The translations under genes and the position numbers were made by a program. DNA of 6,355 nucleotides from Clostridiales bacterium (GTDB lineage: Bacteria > Bacillota > Clostridia > Christensenellales > CAG-138): the NCBI GenBank assembly GCA_009783775.1, contig WRCT01000110.1, positions 1 through 6,355 on the forward strand. Reading direction: 5' to 3'. Of this stretch, positions 1 to 5,875 are shown piece after piece. The notes under the pieces were generated by a model. The model worked only from the letters and a program-made list of their open reading frames with translations, had not been told where the DNA came from and ran no database searches. Within the stretch, counting starts at the first letter, position 1. Each line of letters opens with the position of its first letter.

Positions 1-494
1 GCAAAGGCGCGTTTTATGGGAGTATTCGGGGGATCGTAGGTCAAGACAAAGGCAAGCAGGCGGCCGATATCCTGCGCCCGTTCCCCTGTCTCCCGCTGCT
101 CAAAGTCCACGCCCCACCAGCGCGCGCCGTCCCAGAGAAAGTTGCGGCCATTGACATCGCCGCGAATCTGGCCGTCCATCGCGCGGTAGAAGTCTGCCAG
201 CCATTCGATTAGGCTGTCCGCAATGGAGTGGGCAGTGTCTCGTTCGCAGTGGGCAGTCTCCAGGCGAGTCAGCAAGTCGGGCAGGGGTTCACCGTCGATA
301 TAAGACATTTTGATCGTGGAACCCTCCTGCGCGATCAGCTCAGGCACGGGCACACCCGCCGCGTGTAACTGTGTGAGCATGGCGGCCTCTAACGCTGCGG
401 CTGCGGGCGAGGCCACGCGTTTTTCCACCAGACTGTCGCGCAGAATCACGGTATTTCGCTTGGAATAAAACTTAAAATCGGACTTCAATCTCAC
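1..494 (-). CDS. APH/Bud32-like kinase, C-terminus cut by window edge
   Basis: This is the 5' part of a protein-kinase-fold enzyme (about 164 residues visible, no in-frame stop) that runs off the left edge. It shows the kinase landmarks in order: a candidate ATP-binding lysine (VEK, K25), a helix glutamate (E36) in a stretch ending GVPVPELI, the hinge-like SYIDGEPL (64-71), a catalytic loop IRGDVNGRN with D113 and N118, and the metal-binding GVDFE (D130). GVPVP and the hinge resemble Bud32/RIO kinases; the catalytic loop resembles aminoglycoside/choline kinases. The usual catalytic-loop histidine is arginine (R111). The start is uncertain: GTG at 494 or TTG at 488, the latter having GGGGTG five bases upstream. 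Either lies inside the end of the MobB gene, so translation is probably coupled. The substrate is unknown. Given the importer genes upstream, a kinase that traps an imported small molecule by phosphorylation is plausible. A protein kinase role cannot be excluded. Confidence 0.75.
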   Translation of the reverse strand, partial: MRLKSDFKFYSKRNTVILRDSLVEKRVASPAAAALEAAMLTQLHAAGVPVPELIAQEGSTIKMSYIDGEPLPDLLTRLETAHCERDTAHSIADSLIEWLADFYRAMDGQIRGDVNGRNFLWDGARWWGVDFEQRETGERAQDIGRLLAFVLTYDPPNTPIKRAF

Positions 495-1218
495 ACCCCG
501 ATTCGTAACCGTTGAGCTCCTGCGCCACGCCCAGCACCGCGTTTTTGAGGATCTTCTGCACAAAGGGGACCATGTCGACACGTTTCCCGTTGACAGTGAG
601 CGCCACGCCCCGATCTGCCACGCAGTCACTGCGCTTTCTCTGTCCGGCCAGAATCGCGCGCCCCAGTTCCGCGCAGGCTAATCCGCAGGCGCCGCAGCAC
701 TCCGGCTCAAAATCCGGCAGCCGATCATAGACCCTGCGCTCGATCAGATCGACCAACGCGGCGATATTTTCCACCGCGCTGAACGCGGGCAGGCCGTGAT
801 ATTCCTGTATTTCGTCCGCGATACGGCCCGAGACGCAGAATGTCATATCGCTCAGTTTTTCCCGCAGATCCTCTTCGCCATGCGCGGTGACGATCGTGGG
901 AATGGGGATATCCGACACGCCCTCGAGCACGACCCAGTCATACGCGCCCTCGTAGAACGAGAGGATCTTGCCCATCGGCAGCTGTTCGGGAAAGAGCAGG
1001 GAGGTTTCGGTTAACCCGCGCGCGCAGACCAACCCCGCGCCCGCCCGGCTGTGACGGTTCGTATTGCTGGCGGGGTCAGGATCGATGGCAAAGGCCTCGA
1101 AGTGGATCTCCTTAACCGAGCCGACACGATAGCCGCGCGCCAAAAGCTCGCAAATGATCCGCTCGATCGTGGTGGTCTTTCCGCTTTTGGAAATGCCGCA
1201 TACGCTGAATACTTTCAT
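472..1218 (-). CDS. mobB: MobB-type molybdopterin-guanine dinucleotide biosynthesis protein with Cys-rich C-terminus
   Basis: A 248-residue P-loop protein of the MobB family, which binds GTP and assists MobA in attaching GMP to molybdopterin in the cytoplasm. The Walker A motif GISKSGKTT is at residues 8-16. A basic/acidic segment with DPDPASNTNRHSRAGAG (46-62) follows in the place where MobB proteins carry their conserved D..S.R..GA motif, and the Walker-B-like DWVVLEGV is at 94-101. MobB proper would end near residue 165. Here a further segment contains CCGACGLAC (174-182) with another cysteine at 199, suggesting an Fe-S or zinc site, followed by a small beta-rich tail (VNGKRVDMVPFVQ). Such MobB fusions occur in some anaerobes and archaea. 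The ATG has a clear GAGGTG ribosome site overlapping the stop of the T-protein gene, eight bases away. No mobA or moeA is visible in the window. The assignment of the first domain is strong; the metal content of the second is inferred. Confidence 0.88.
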   Translation of the reverse strand: MKVFSVCGISKSGKTTTIERIICELLARGYRVGSVKEIHFEAFAIDPDPASNTNRHSRAGAGLVCARGLTETSLLFPEQLPMGKILSFYEGAYDWVVLEGVSDIPIPTIVTAHGEEDLREKLSDMTFCVSGRIADEIQEYHGLPAFSAVENIAALVDLIERRVYDRLPDFEPECCGACGLACAELGRAILAGQRKRSDCVADRGVALTVNGKRVDMVPFVQKILKNAVLGVAQELNGYESGCEIEVRF

Positions 1219-1222
1219 AAGT

Positions 1223-1228
1223 CACCTC
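1223..1228 (-). promoter_or_regulatory. Ribosome binding site of the MobB gene
   Basis: The minus strand reads GAGGTG four bases before the ATG at 1218. It overlaps the stop codon of the upstream ECF T gene (1227-1229), so MobB synthesis is probably coupled to translation of the transporter. Confidence 0.7.
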
Positions 1229-2099
1229 ACCAAGATTTAACCGCGAACCACGCGAAAAATGCGAACAACGTCAACAAGAGTATAACACAAAGCAGGACCC
1301 AATCCCAGCGGTTGAGGGTGAGGGTGTAATAGCTCGTGCGTTTGGGGTGGGCGCGAAAGGCGCGCATATCCAAACTCATGGCCAGCTCCCGCGCGTTTTG
1401 CAGACTTGCCGCGAGAACGGGCAGCAGTAGATAGGAGTAGAGCTTGACCCGTTGTTTGAGTTTCAGTTCGCGGATCACAATGCCGCGCAGGGCGAGGGCG
1501 GTCAGGCTGTCGCGCAGTTCCTCCCCCAATTGCGGGATAAAGCGAATGCCGACCGAGACCATATAGGCGACCTCATAGGGCAGGCGCAGCTGTACCATGG
1601 CCTGGATCAGCGCGCGCGCGGGATAGGGGGTAAACAGCGCGGCGCTGGTGATAAACAAAGCCAGCCGAAACAGCACAAGCAGGCCCTTTTCCAGCCCGCC
1701 CGAAGTCAGCAGCGGGACGTTCCAAAGCTGCAGCCAAACCAAACCGGACGGCGCAAACAGGCTTTGCAGCAGTGCGACCATGAGCACCACCTGCCACAGG
1801 CGTTTGAAACGGCCGAATAATCGTTTGAAACGCACGCGCAGCAAAACCGCGCACAGGAGCGCCAGACAGAGCAGGGCCGCCATAAACCGGACGTCACGCA
1901 ATGCGACGCCGAAACCGGAGAAAAAGAGCGCCAGCGCGAAGATCACGCGCGGGTCGGGGCGTTTAGAATCGGTGTCAGCGGGACGGGTGTCAGCGGTGTC
2001 AGGGGCGGTGTCAGGGGGACGGTTCCCCTGACACTGCGGTGTCAGAGCGAACCGTCCCCGCTGACACCACTCCCGACCTTTTACCTTACGACTATCCAT
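1227..2099 (-). CDS. ecfT: ECF transporter T component (EcfT/CbiQ family)
   Basis: This integral membrane protein (290 residues) couples ATP hydrolysis by the two ATPases to the substrate-binding S protein. The recognisable family body begins at RPDPR (47-51) and contains several hydrophobic helices, with segments near 52-67, 70-88, 102-118, 138-158 and 267-285. It has the two cytoplasmic Arg motifs used to contact the ATPases: ALRG at 203-206 and the variant MRAF at 245-248, followed by RTSYY. The ATG at 2099 overlaps the last codons of the upstream ATPase by eight bases, and no ATG, GTG or TTG lies in frame between the palindrome-derived codons and RPDPR, which supports this start. Residues about 11-43 are encoded by a REP-like repeat cluster and are low-complexity (PPDTAPDTADTRPADT), unlike anything in the family. 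They are probably a tolerated N-terminal insertion in the cytoplasm. The first GTG after RPDPR could be an alternative start but would remove that conserved motif. Confidence 0.88.
   Translation of the reverse strand: MDSRKVKGREWCQRGRFALTPQCQGNRPPDTAPDTADTRPADTDSKRPDPRVIFALALFFSGFGVALRDVRFMAALLCLALLCAVLLRVRFKRLFGRFKRLWQVVLMVALLQSLFAPSGLVWLQLWNVPLLTSGGLEKGLLVLFRLALFITSAALFTPYPARALIQAMVQLRLPYEVAYMVSVGIRFIPQLGEELRDSLTALALRGIVIRELKLKQRVKLYSYLLLPVLAASLQNARELAMSLDMRAFRAHPKRTSYYTLTLNRWDWVLLCVILLLTLFAFFAWFAVKSW
1971..2068. repeat. REP-like palindrome cluster inside the T-component gene
   Basis: This 98-bp stretch holds five copies of GTGTCAG (starting at 1972, 1987, 1996, 2008 and 2039) and two inverted copies CTGACAC (2028-2034 and 2061-2067). 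GTGTCAGGGG at 2008-2017 pairs perfectly with 2025-2034 around a 7-base loop. GGTGTCAG at 2038-2045 pairs with 2061-2068. GGGGACGGTT (2015-2024) is inverted as AACCGTCCCC (2050-2059), so the two hairpins are also halves of a larger palindrome. This arrangement is typical of REP/BIME units mobilised by TnpA-REP (RAYT, Y1-type) transposases. No such transposase is in the window. It lies in codons 11-43 of the T gene and leaves the frame open. Confidence 0.75.
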
Positions 2100-2739
2100 C
2101 AAGCAGCACCCCCTCTTTGATAAAGCGGGGGTCCGCACCCAGCGATTCGGCAAAGGTCCGGTCGTGGGTGATGACAAGCAGGCCAAGATCGCGTGCCAGC
2201 AATCGCCGCAGGGTGGCGGCAAGCAGTTCGCGCCTGCGCCGGTCAAGGCCGGTGGTCGGCTCGTCCAGCACCAGAAAGCGCGGTTCACAGGCCATGATCG
2301 CGGCCAGGGCCAGGCGCTGCTTTTCGCCCCGACTGAGGGTGTAAGTGGTTTGGTCCAGGGTATCGTTCAGCTCAAATTCTTCGCAAAGCGCGCGCGCCTT
2401 TTGCTCGGCCTCGGGTTTGGCCATGCCGCGCAGTTCCAAGGGAAAGGCGATCTCCTCTAATGGCCGCGCCGCGAAGATCTGCCGCGCGGGCTCCTGAAAC
2501 AAATAGCCGGCCTGCCGCCCGATTTCGCCGAGTTTTAAGCCCGCGATATCCTGCCCGTCATACAGAATTCGTCCGGTATCCGGCTTGAGGATACCCGCCG
2601 CCAGCTTGCCAAAAGTGGTCTTGCCGCTGCCGTTTTCGCCCAGCAGCGCAGTGCAGGCGCCGGACGCGAAAAAATCGACTGTCAGCCGAAAATCTTGCCT
2701 GTTGGGATAAGCGAAGGTGACCTGTTCAAACCGTATCAT
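2092..2739 (-). CDS. ecfA: ECF transporter ATPase, second subunit
   Basis: A 215-residue ABC ATPase of the ECF type, a cytoplasmic subunit that forms a heterodimer with the product of the preceding gene and drives the T protein. The Walker A motif GENGSGKT is at 34-41, the Q-loop YLFQEP contains Q82, the signature is a variant LSRGEKQ (135-141), Walker B is FLVLDEP (155-161) and the H-loop is ITHD (H192). The start is taken as the ATG at 2739 because it overlaps the previous stop as ATGA and has AAGGAG five bases upstream. A TTG at 2757 would add six residues but lacks that support. The 3' end overlaps the start of the T gene by eight bases. Length is somewhat short for an ECF ATPase (commonly 260-290), with the C-terminal extension missing. 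Confidence 0.92.
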   Translation of the reverse strand: MIRFEQVTFAYPNRQDFRLTVDFFASGACTALLGENGSGKTTFGKLAAGILKPDTGRILYDGQDIAGLKLGEIGRQAGYLFQEPARQIFAARPLEEIAFPLELRGMAKPEAEQKARALCEEFELNDTLDQTTYTLSRGEKQRLALAAIMACEPRFLVLDEPTTGLDRRRRELLAATLRRLLARDLGLLVITHDRTFAESLGADPRFIKEGVLLDG

Positions 2740-3392
2740 AGCCACTCCTTTTCCCAATCCACGGTACGCGTGGCGACAGAGGAAAGCGCGCCGTCATGAT
2801 CGACCATCAGCAGGGTGCGGCCTTTGCGCCGCAGGTCGTGTAACCGTTCGGTTAGGGCCGCTTTGCCCGTTTCGTCCAGCTGCGAGAGCGCCTCATCCAA
2901 CAGCAGGATCTTCGGATCGAGCGCCAGCACCGCCGCCAGCACGACCAGCTGCTTTTGCCCGCCGGAGAGCTCTTTGGGCGAGGCAAAGCGCAGGCGCTCC
3001 AGCCTTGTGAGAGCCAGGACTTCCCCGATTCGTTCGCCGATAACCTCGCGCGGCAAGCAGAGATTTTCCAACCCAAAGGCGATTTCGTCCTCGACCGTGT
3101 CGCAAAAGAGCTGGGTATCGGGGTTTTGAAAGACAATGCCGATTTCACACGCCCGCTCGGCCACGGTGAGGTCACGCACATCGCGGCCGGAAAGCAAGAC
3201 CCGGCCCGAGATCTCGGCGGGGATACTGCCCGGAATCAGACCGCAGACCGCGTGCAGCAGGGTGGACTTGCCGCAGCCGGACGGGCCTTGGATCAGCACG
3301 GCCTCACCGGATTCCACGGCAAAGGAAAGCCCCCGCAACACGGGCTTGTCGCCATAGGCTACGGATAGGTTGTTGACTTGAATCACAGACAT
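2736..3392 (-). CDS. ecfA: ECF transporter ATPase, first subunit
   Basis: A 218-residue ABC ATPase with all motifs: Walker A GPSGCGKS (36-43), Q-loop VFQNPDTQLF (Q89) with the NPD..LF pattern typical of ECF/cobalt-type ATPases, signature LSGGQKQ (142-148), Walker B ILLLDEA (162-168) and H-loop VDHD (H199). It would pair with the next gene product as the A/A' heterodimer of an ECF importer. Its signature is canonical whereas the partner's is LSRGE, so the two ATP sites are probably unequal, which is common in this family. The proline after the Walker B glutamate is replaced by alanine. The ATG at 3392 is preceded by a purine-rich GGGGAAGAG. The gene ends in an ATGA overlap with the next ATPase. 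It begins 31 bases after a palindromic repeat element that separates it from the upstream surface-protein genes. Confidence 0.92.
   Translation of the reverse strand: MSVIQVNNLSVAYGDKPVLRGLSFAVESGEAVLIQGPSGCGKSTLLHAVCGLIPGSIPAEISGRVLLSGRDVRDLTVAERACEIGIVFQNPDTQLFCDTVEDEIAFGLENLCLPREVIGERIGEVLALTRLERLRFASPKELSGGQKQLVVLAAVLALDPKILLLDEALSQLDETGKAALTERLHDLRRKGRTLLMVDHDGALSSVATRTVDWEKEWL
2745..2750 (-). promoter_or_regulatory. Ribosome binding site deciding the start of the second ATPase
   Basis: The minus strand reads AAGGAG five bases before the ATG at 2739. It lies within the final codons of the preceding ATPase gene and favours the ATG over the earlier TTG at 2757. Confidence 0.7.
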
Positions 3393-3423
3393 GATGTCTC
3401 TTCCCCATTATTCAGTCGGTATC

Positions 3424-3635
3424 CTGGATTGTTTCGTCGTGGCACTTTCGTTTTTATGACCTCCCCGCTCCTCGCAATGACGATGGTATGATTCTCAGCG
3501 CAATGACGATGGTATGATTTTCAGCGTAATAACGATAGTATGATTCTCAGCGTAATGACGATGGTATGATTCTCAGCGTCATTGCGAGGAGCGAGAAGTC
3601 CATAAGAGTACAGGAAACCCGACGAAGCAATCCAG
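3424..3635. mobile_element. MITE-like palindromic element with internal tandem repeats
   Basis: This 212-bp noncoding element has inverted ends: CTGGATTGTTTCGTCG (3424-3439) matches the inverse of 3620-3635 with one mismatch. Inside these, CGCTCCTCGCAATGACG (3466-3482) is a perfect inverse of 3577-3593. The core carries four 26-bp direct repeats. The terminal words (CTGGATTG.TTCGTCG and GTCATTGCGAGGAGCG) belong to a dispersed repeat I recall from many unrelated bacterial genomes. No transposase lies within it, so it would be moved in trans if it is mobile. It occupies most of the 263-bp gap between the GIY-YIG gene and the first ATPase gene. No convincing promoter or terminator is visible in that gap. 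Confidence 0.7.
3475..3578. repeat. Four tandem 26-bp repeats
   Basis: Units lie at 3475-3500, 3501-3526, 3527-3552 and 3553-3578. Each has the form (C/T)AATGACGATGGTATGATT followed by CTCAGCG. Unit 2 has one T for C change and unit 3 two G to A changes; the rest are nearly identical. They sit head to tail with no spacers, inside the palindromic element, and look like internal amplification of its core. Confidence 0.9.
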
Positions 3636-3655
3636 TCTCCCAAGTCAATTCGCCC

Positions 3656-3958
3656 TTAAAACGCGGCAATTTCATCATACAGATCCCGCCATTCGGGATT
3701 TAGTCCTTCAATCAAGGCTATCTTGTCTGCCCTCGATCCCGCCTTGATTTGTTTCTCGCGCGCAATTGCCGCCAGAATCGTCTCGTGCTCTTCATAGTAT
3801 CCCAGCTTGTCCACCGCGTATTTTCCGGTGAATCCCGCCACCGCTTTGCTTTTGTGTTCATAAACACGCTTGACCAACGCGGAGGTTACGCCGGTGTATA
3901 AGGTCCCGTTTCGTTTATTGAAAAGAATGTATGTATAACTTTTTTTCGAATGTCCCAT
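3656..3958 (-). CDS. Small GIY-YIG domain protein (putative endonuclease)
   Basis: A 100-residue single-domain member of the GIY-YIG nuclease superfamily. Visible landmarks are YTYIL (8-12, the GIY strand), LYTGVT (20-25, the YIG strand), R31 in the first helix, EHK at 34-36, FTGKY (43-47) and REKQIK with the probable catalytic E68. A typical family ending follows with KIALIEGLNPEWRDLYDE. Length is normal for the stand-alone family, whose cellular role is generally unknown. The ATG is seven bases after the stop of the preceding gene, so it is carried in the same transcript, but the ribosome site is weak (GAAGAA). By eye its base composition is more AT-rich than its neighbours, and together with the adjoining repeat element this suggests a later arrival. 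A role in the transporter system is unlikely. Confidence 0.87.
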   Translation of the reverse strand: MGHSKKSYTYILFNKRNGTLYTGVTSALVKRVYEHKSKAVAGFTGKYAVDKLGYYEEHETILAAIAREKQIKAGSRADKIALIEGLNPEWRDLYDEIAAF

Positions 3959-3965
3959 AAGTTCT

Positions 3966-4481
3966 TCAGTTAAGACTGATCTCCAGCAAATACTTGCACC
4001 AGCGCTGGCCGAAGGGGTCCTTGGCCATGATCATCATATGGGGGCCGGTGCCGCCGGACGCCGGCGTGCCCAGGGGTTTTCCATTCTCTTCAAAGACGAT
4101 AAAGCAGTTCTCCGTGTCGAAAGCCTCCGCTGCGGGAATGGCCGAGGCGTAACCGTCCGCCGCCGAAAAGATAACTGTCTCCGCCGTCGAATACTCCACG
4201 CCAAGTCTCTCGAGCAGGACGGCCAGAGAAACGCCGGTGAACTGTTTTTTTTCATAGTCTGTGTTTTTTGTTTTCGCGTTGGTTTGGACAGTCCGCGAAA
4301 GGGGCCGGAGATCTTCCATGGAAACAACCCATTCCTGCCCGTTTGCCGCGATCAAAAACGTGCCAGCCTCCTGCATGGCTTTCTTTTGCAGAACGTTATC
4401 GCGGTTGAGCAGGGCCAATGCGATAGCCGCCGCAATAAGAACGCCTGATACGAAAAGCACTGTTTTGGTGTTTCGTTTCAT
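3966..4481 (-). CDS. Membrane-anchored protein with small molybdopterin-oxidoreductase-like domain
   Basis: A 171-residue protein with an N-terminal membrane segment (about 7-25) and no lipobox cysteine, so it is likely anchored with the rest outside the cell. Residues about 40-170 follow the pattern of the sulfite-oxidase-type molybdopterin-binding fold: FTGVSLAVLLERLGV (81-95), FSAADGYASAIP (105-116), an acidic strand with the FEENGKPLGTPASGGTG turn (130-146) and a final WCKYLLEISL. The usual molybdenum-ligating cysteine, expected before the first of these motifs, is not present (the stretch reads TVQTNAKTKN). A catalytic molybdoenzyme is therefore doubtful; a binding role is more likely. 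The upstream lipoprotein carries a related domain near its N-terminus. The ATG overlaps that gene's stop as ATGA and has an ideal GGAGG site. A substrate-delivery or cofactor-binding role beside the ECF importer is my inference. Confidence 0.7.
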   Translation of the reverse strand: MKRNTKTVLFVSGVLIAAAIALALLNRDNVLQKKAMQEAGTFLIAANGQEWVVSMEDLRPLSRTVQTNAKTKNTDYEKKQFTGVSLAVLLERLGVEYSTAETVIFSAADGYASAIPAAEAFDTENCFIVFEENGKPLGTPASGGTGPHMMIMAKDPFGQRWCKYLLEISLN

Positions 4482-5875
4482 GGTTTTCCTCCATCAAAAA
4501 CGGCATAGGGCACAATCATATCCTCACGGCAGACCAGGCCATGCGCGCCGCCGTCACCGTTCGGGTGCAGGCCATGGTCGGCGGTGACGATCACCTTGCC
4601 ACCCCACAGCGCGGCCAGCTGCGCCACATAACCGTCGAGCAGGCGCAGCCGCGCGGCAACCGCATTGGAATAGGGACCGAAGTCATGCGCGGCCTCATCG
4701 AGGCCGTGGAAATGCACCACCAGCAGGTCCGCGTTGAGGTTCTTCTTTGCCGCCTCAAAAATCTTATCGTCCCCCCCGGGCGTAAGCTCCGGCGCGAGGC
4801 TTGTGAGAATCAGCCGGATATCGCCCTCGATATAAGCCGCGTTACGGGCCTTTTCAAAGAGATCGGGCGCTTGCGGCTGCTTGTTCACGCGGTCACAAAT
4901 GCCGTGGACGTCCGGCAAAACGCCGGTCAGGATCGTCGCCAGTCCCACGGGAGAGAGGGGCGGATAGGCGGCAAGCGCGGGCTGCGGGTTCAGGTCCGCG
5001 AGAAAGGGCTGGTCGTTTTGGAATCGCGCAAACATCTCCCAGCCCCAGCCGTCCAGGATAATCAATAACACGCGCTCGTCTTGCGCCAAAAAGGACACCG
5101 CGTCGGCGTGGGCTTGCGCGATGGAGCGCGCGGGCGCGTCCGCGATCAGGCCGGCCACGTCGGCTATTCTTTCGCCGCCGGCAAATACATAGTCCAGCGT
5201 ATTGCCGGAGGGTTCCAGCGCGGCGCGCGCGAAGTTTGGATCGCGTGCCACGGAGCCGTCCCGCCCGAAAATGGCAAGTTCCCGCTCAGCGGTCAGCAGC
5301 TCCGCTATTGGCTTTCGCATGATAAACTCATAGACTTCTGCAGAATTGCCGTTTTGTTCCGCGCGGCCCTGCAGCTGATAGCTTGCGTAAAGCGGCAGCA
5401 GGGCCAGCTGTCCCGCCGAGAACAGGCGCGAACCCGCCGCGTCCACCAGCCCGATCGCGCCCTCCTCTGCCACCACTATGATTTTTTGCAGGGTTTTCAC
5501 CTTGCTGGAAGGCGGATGATTGAGGTTGATACATTCCCAGCCGTTTGCGAATGAAAACGCTATGTATGCGCCGTCAAGATCGCCCCCGCTGATCAGCACA
5601 CTGTAGCCGTCGGCGGCAATGAGCAGCAGGTTATAGGTCTCGGCGCGCGGATCGGCCTTTGCGATAACGTCCGCCAGCAGAATACAGGGCAGGGTTTCGC
5701 CTTTGTTTTCCACCTTCGTCCATGCAAAACCGTCCGCCGACTCGCGGTTCAGTTCAAAGATCACGTTGACATCGCCCTCCACCGTAACGGTCGGGACAAA
5801 GCCCTTGCCGAAGGGGTTCGGCGCGCAGGCGGTCAGCAGGAGCAGGCAAAGAAGGATCGCAAGCCCTCTCTTCAT
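4478..5875 (-). CDS. Lipoprotein with alkaline-phosphatase-superfamily domain
   Basis: A 465-residue surface lipoprotein. The signal peptide MKRGLAILLCLLLLTAC ends in a lipobox with C17 as the lipid site. Residues about 27-137 resemble the molybdopterin-oxidoreductase-like fold of the next gene (IAADGYSVLISGGDLDG near 86-102, then the NGWECINLNHP turn and a strand KTLQKIIVV). From about 265 to the end is an alkaline-phosphatase/nucleotide-pyrophosphatase type catalytic domain. Its expected two-metal ligands are visible: D275 in LIILDGWG, the likely nucleophile S308 in YPPLSPVGLATILTG followed by PDVHGI, D393 and H397 in HGLDEAAHD, D433-H434 in TADHG, and H445 in GGAHG. It probably hydrolyses a phosphate mono- or diester outside the membrane; the substrate cannot be read from sequence. 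The start is the ATG at 5875, giving an ATGA overlap with the upstream S-component gene. The much longer open frame upstream is that gene's shadow. Placement among ECF genes suggests it processes the transported compound. Confidence 0.85.
   Translation of the reverse strand: MKRGLAILLCLLLLTACAPNPFGKGFVPTVTVEGDVNVIFELNRESADGFAWTKVENKGETLPCILLADVIAKADPRAETYNLLLIAADGYSVLISGGDLDGAYIAFSFANGWECINLNHPPSSKVKTLQKIIVVAEEGAIGLVDAAGSRLFSAGQLALLPLYASYQLQGRAEQNGNSAEVYEFIMRKPIAELLTAERELAIFGRDGSVARDPNFARAALEPSGNTLDYVFAGGERIADVAGLIADAPARSIAQAHADAVSFLAQDERVLLIILDGWGWEMFARFQNDQPFLADLNPQPALAAYPPLSPVGLATILTGVLPDVHGICDRVNKQPQAPDLFEKARNAAYIEGDIRLILTSLAPELTPGGDDKIFEAAKKNLNADLLVVHFHGLDEAAHDFGPYSNAVAARLRLLDGYVAQLAALWGGKVIVTADHGLHPNGDGGAHGLVCREDMIVPYAVFDGGKP
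4488..4492 (-). promoter_or_regulatory. Ribosome binding site of the molybdopterin-domain protein gene
   Basis: The minus strand reads GGAGG six bases before the ATG at 4481, within the final codons of the preceding lipoprotein gene. It fixes the start at the ATGA overlap. Confidence 0.75.

Noticed and set aside
2008..2034. Rho-independent terminator
   Set aside because: The hairpin is strong but lies inside an open reading frame and is not followed by a T-run on either strand; it fits a REP palindrome better.
2100..2288. Upstream extension of the T-component reading frame
   Set aside because: It overlaps the ATPase gene fully and its translation has no membrane-protein or EcfT character; the ATG at 2099 fits better.
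3475..3578. CRISPR array
   Set aside because: The 26-bp units are directly contiguous with no spacers, and no cas genes are near.
3393..3655. Promoter for the ATPase genes
   Set aside because: A TTGACT near 3643-3648 and TATGAT/CATACTAT-like words in the repeats exist on one strand or the other, but no pair with correct spacing and a matching -10 was found.
3966..4481. Lipoprotein assignment for the molybdopterin-domain protein
   Set aside because: The N-terminal hydrophobic segment is followed by LLNRDN with no cysteine, so it is a membrane anchor or signal peptide, not a lipobox.
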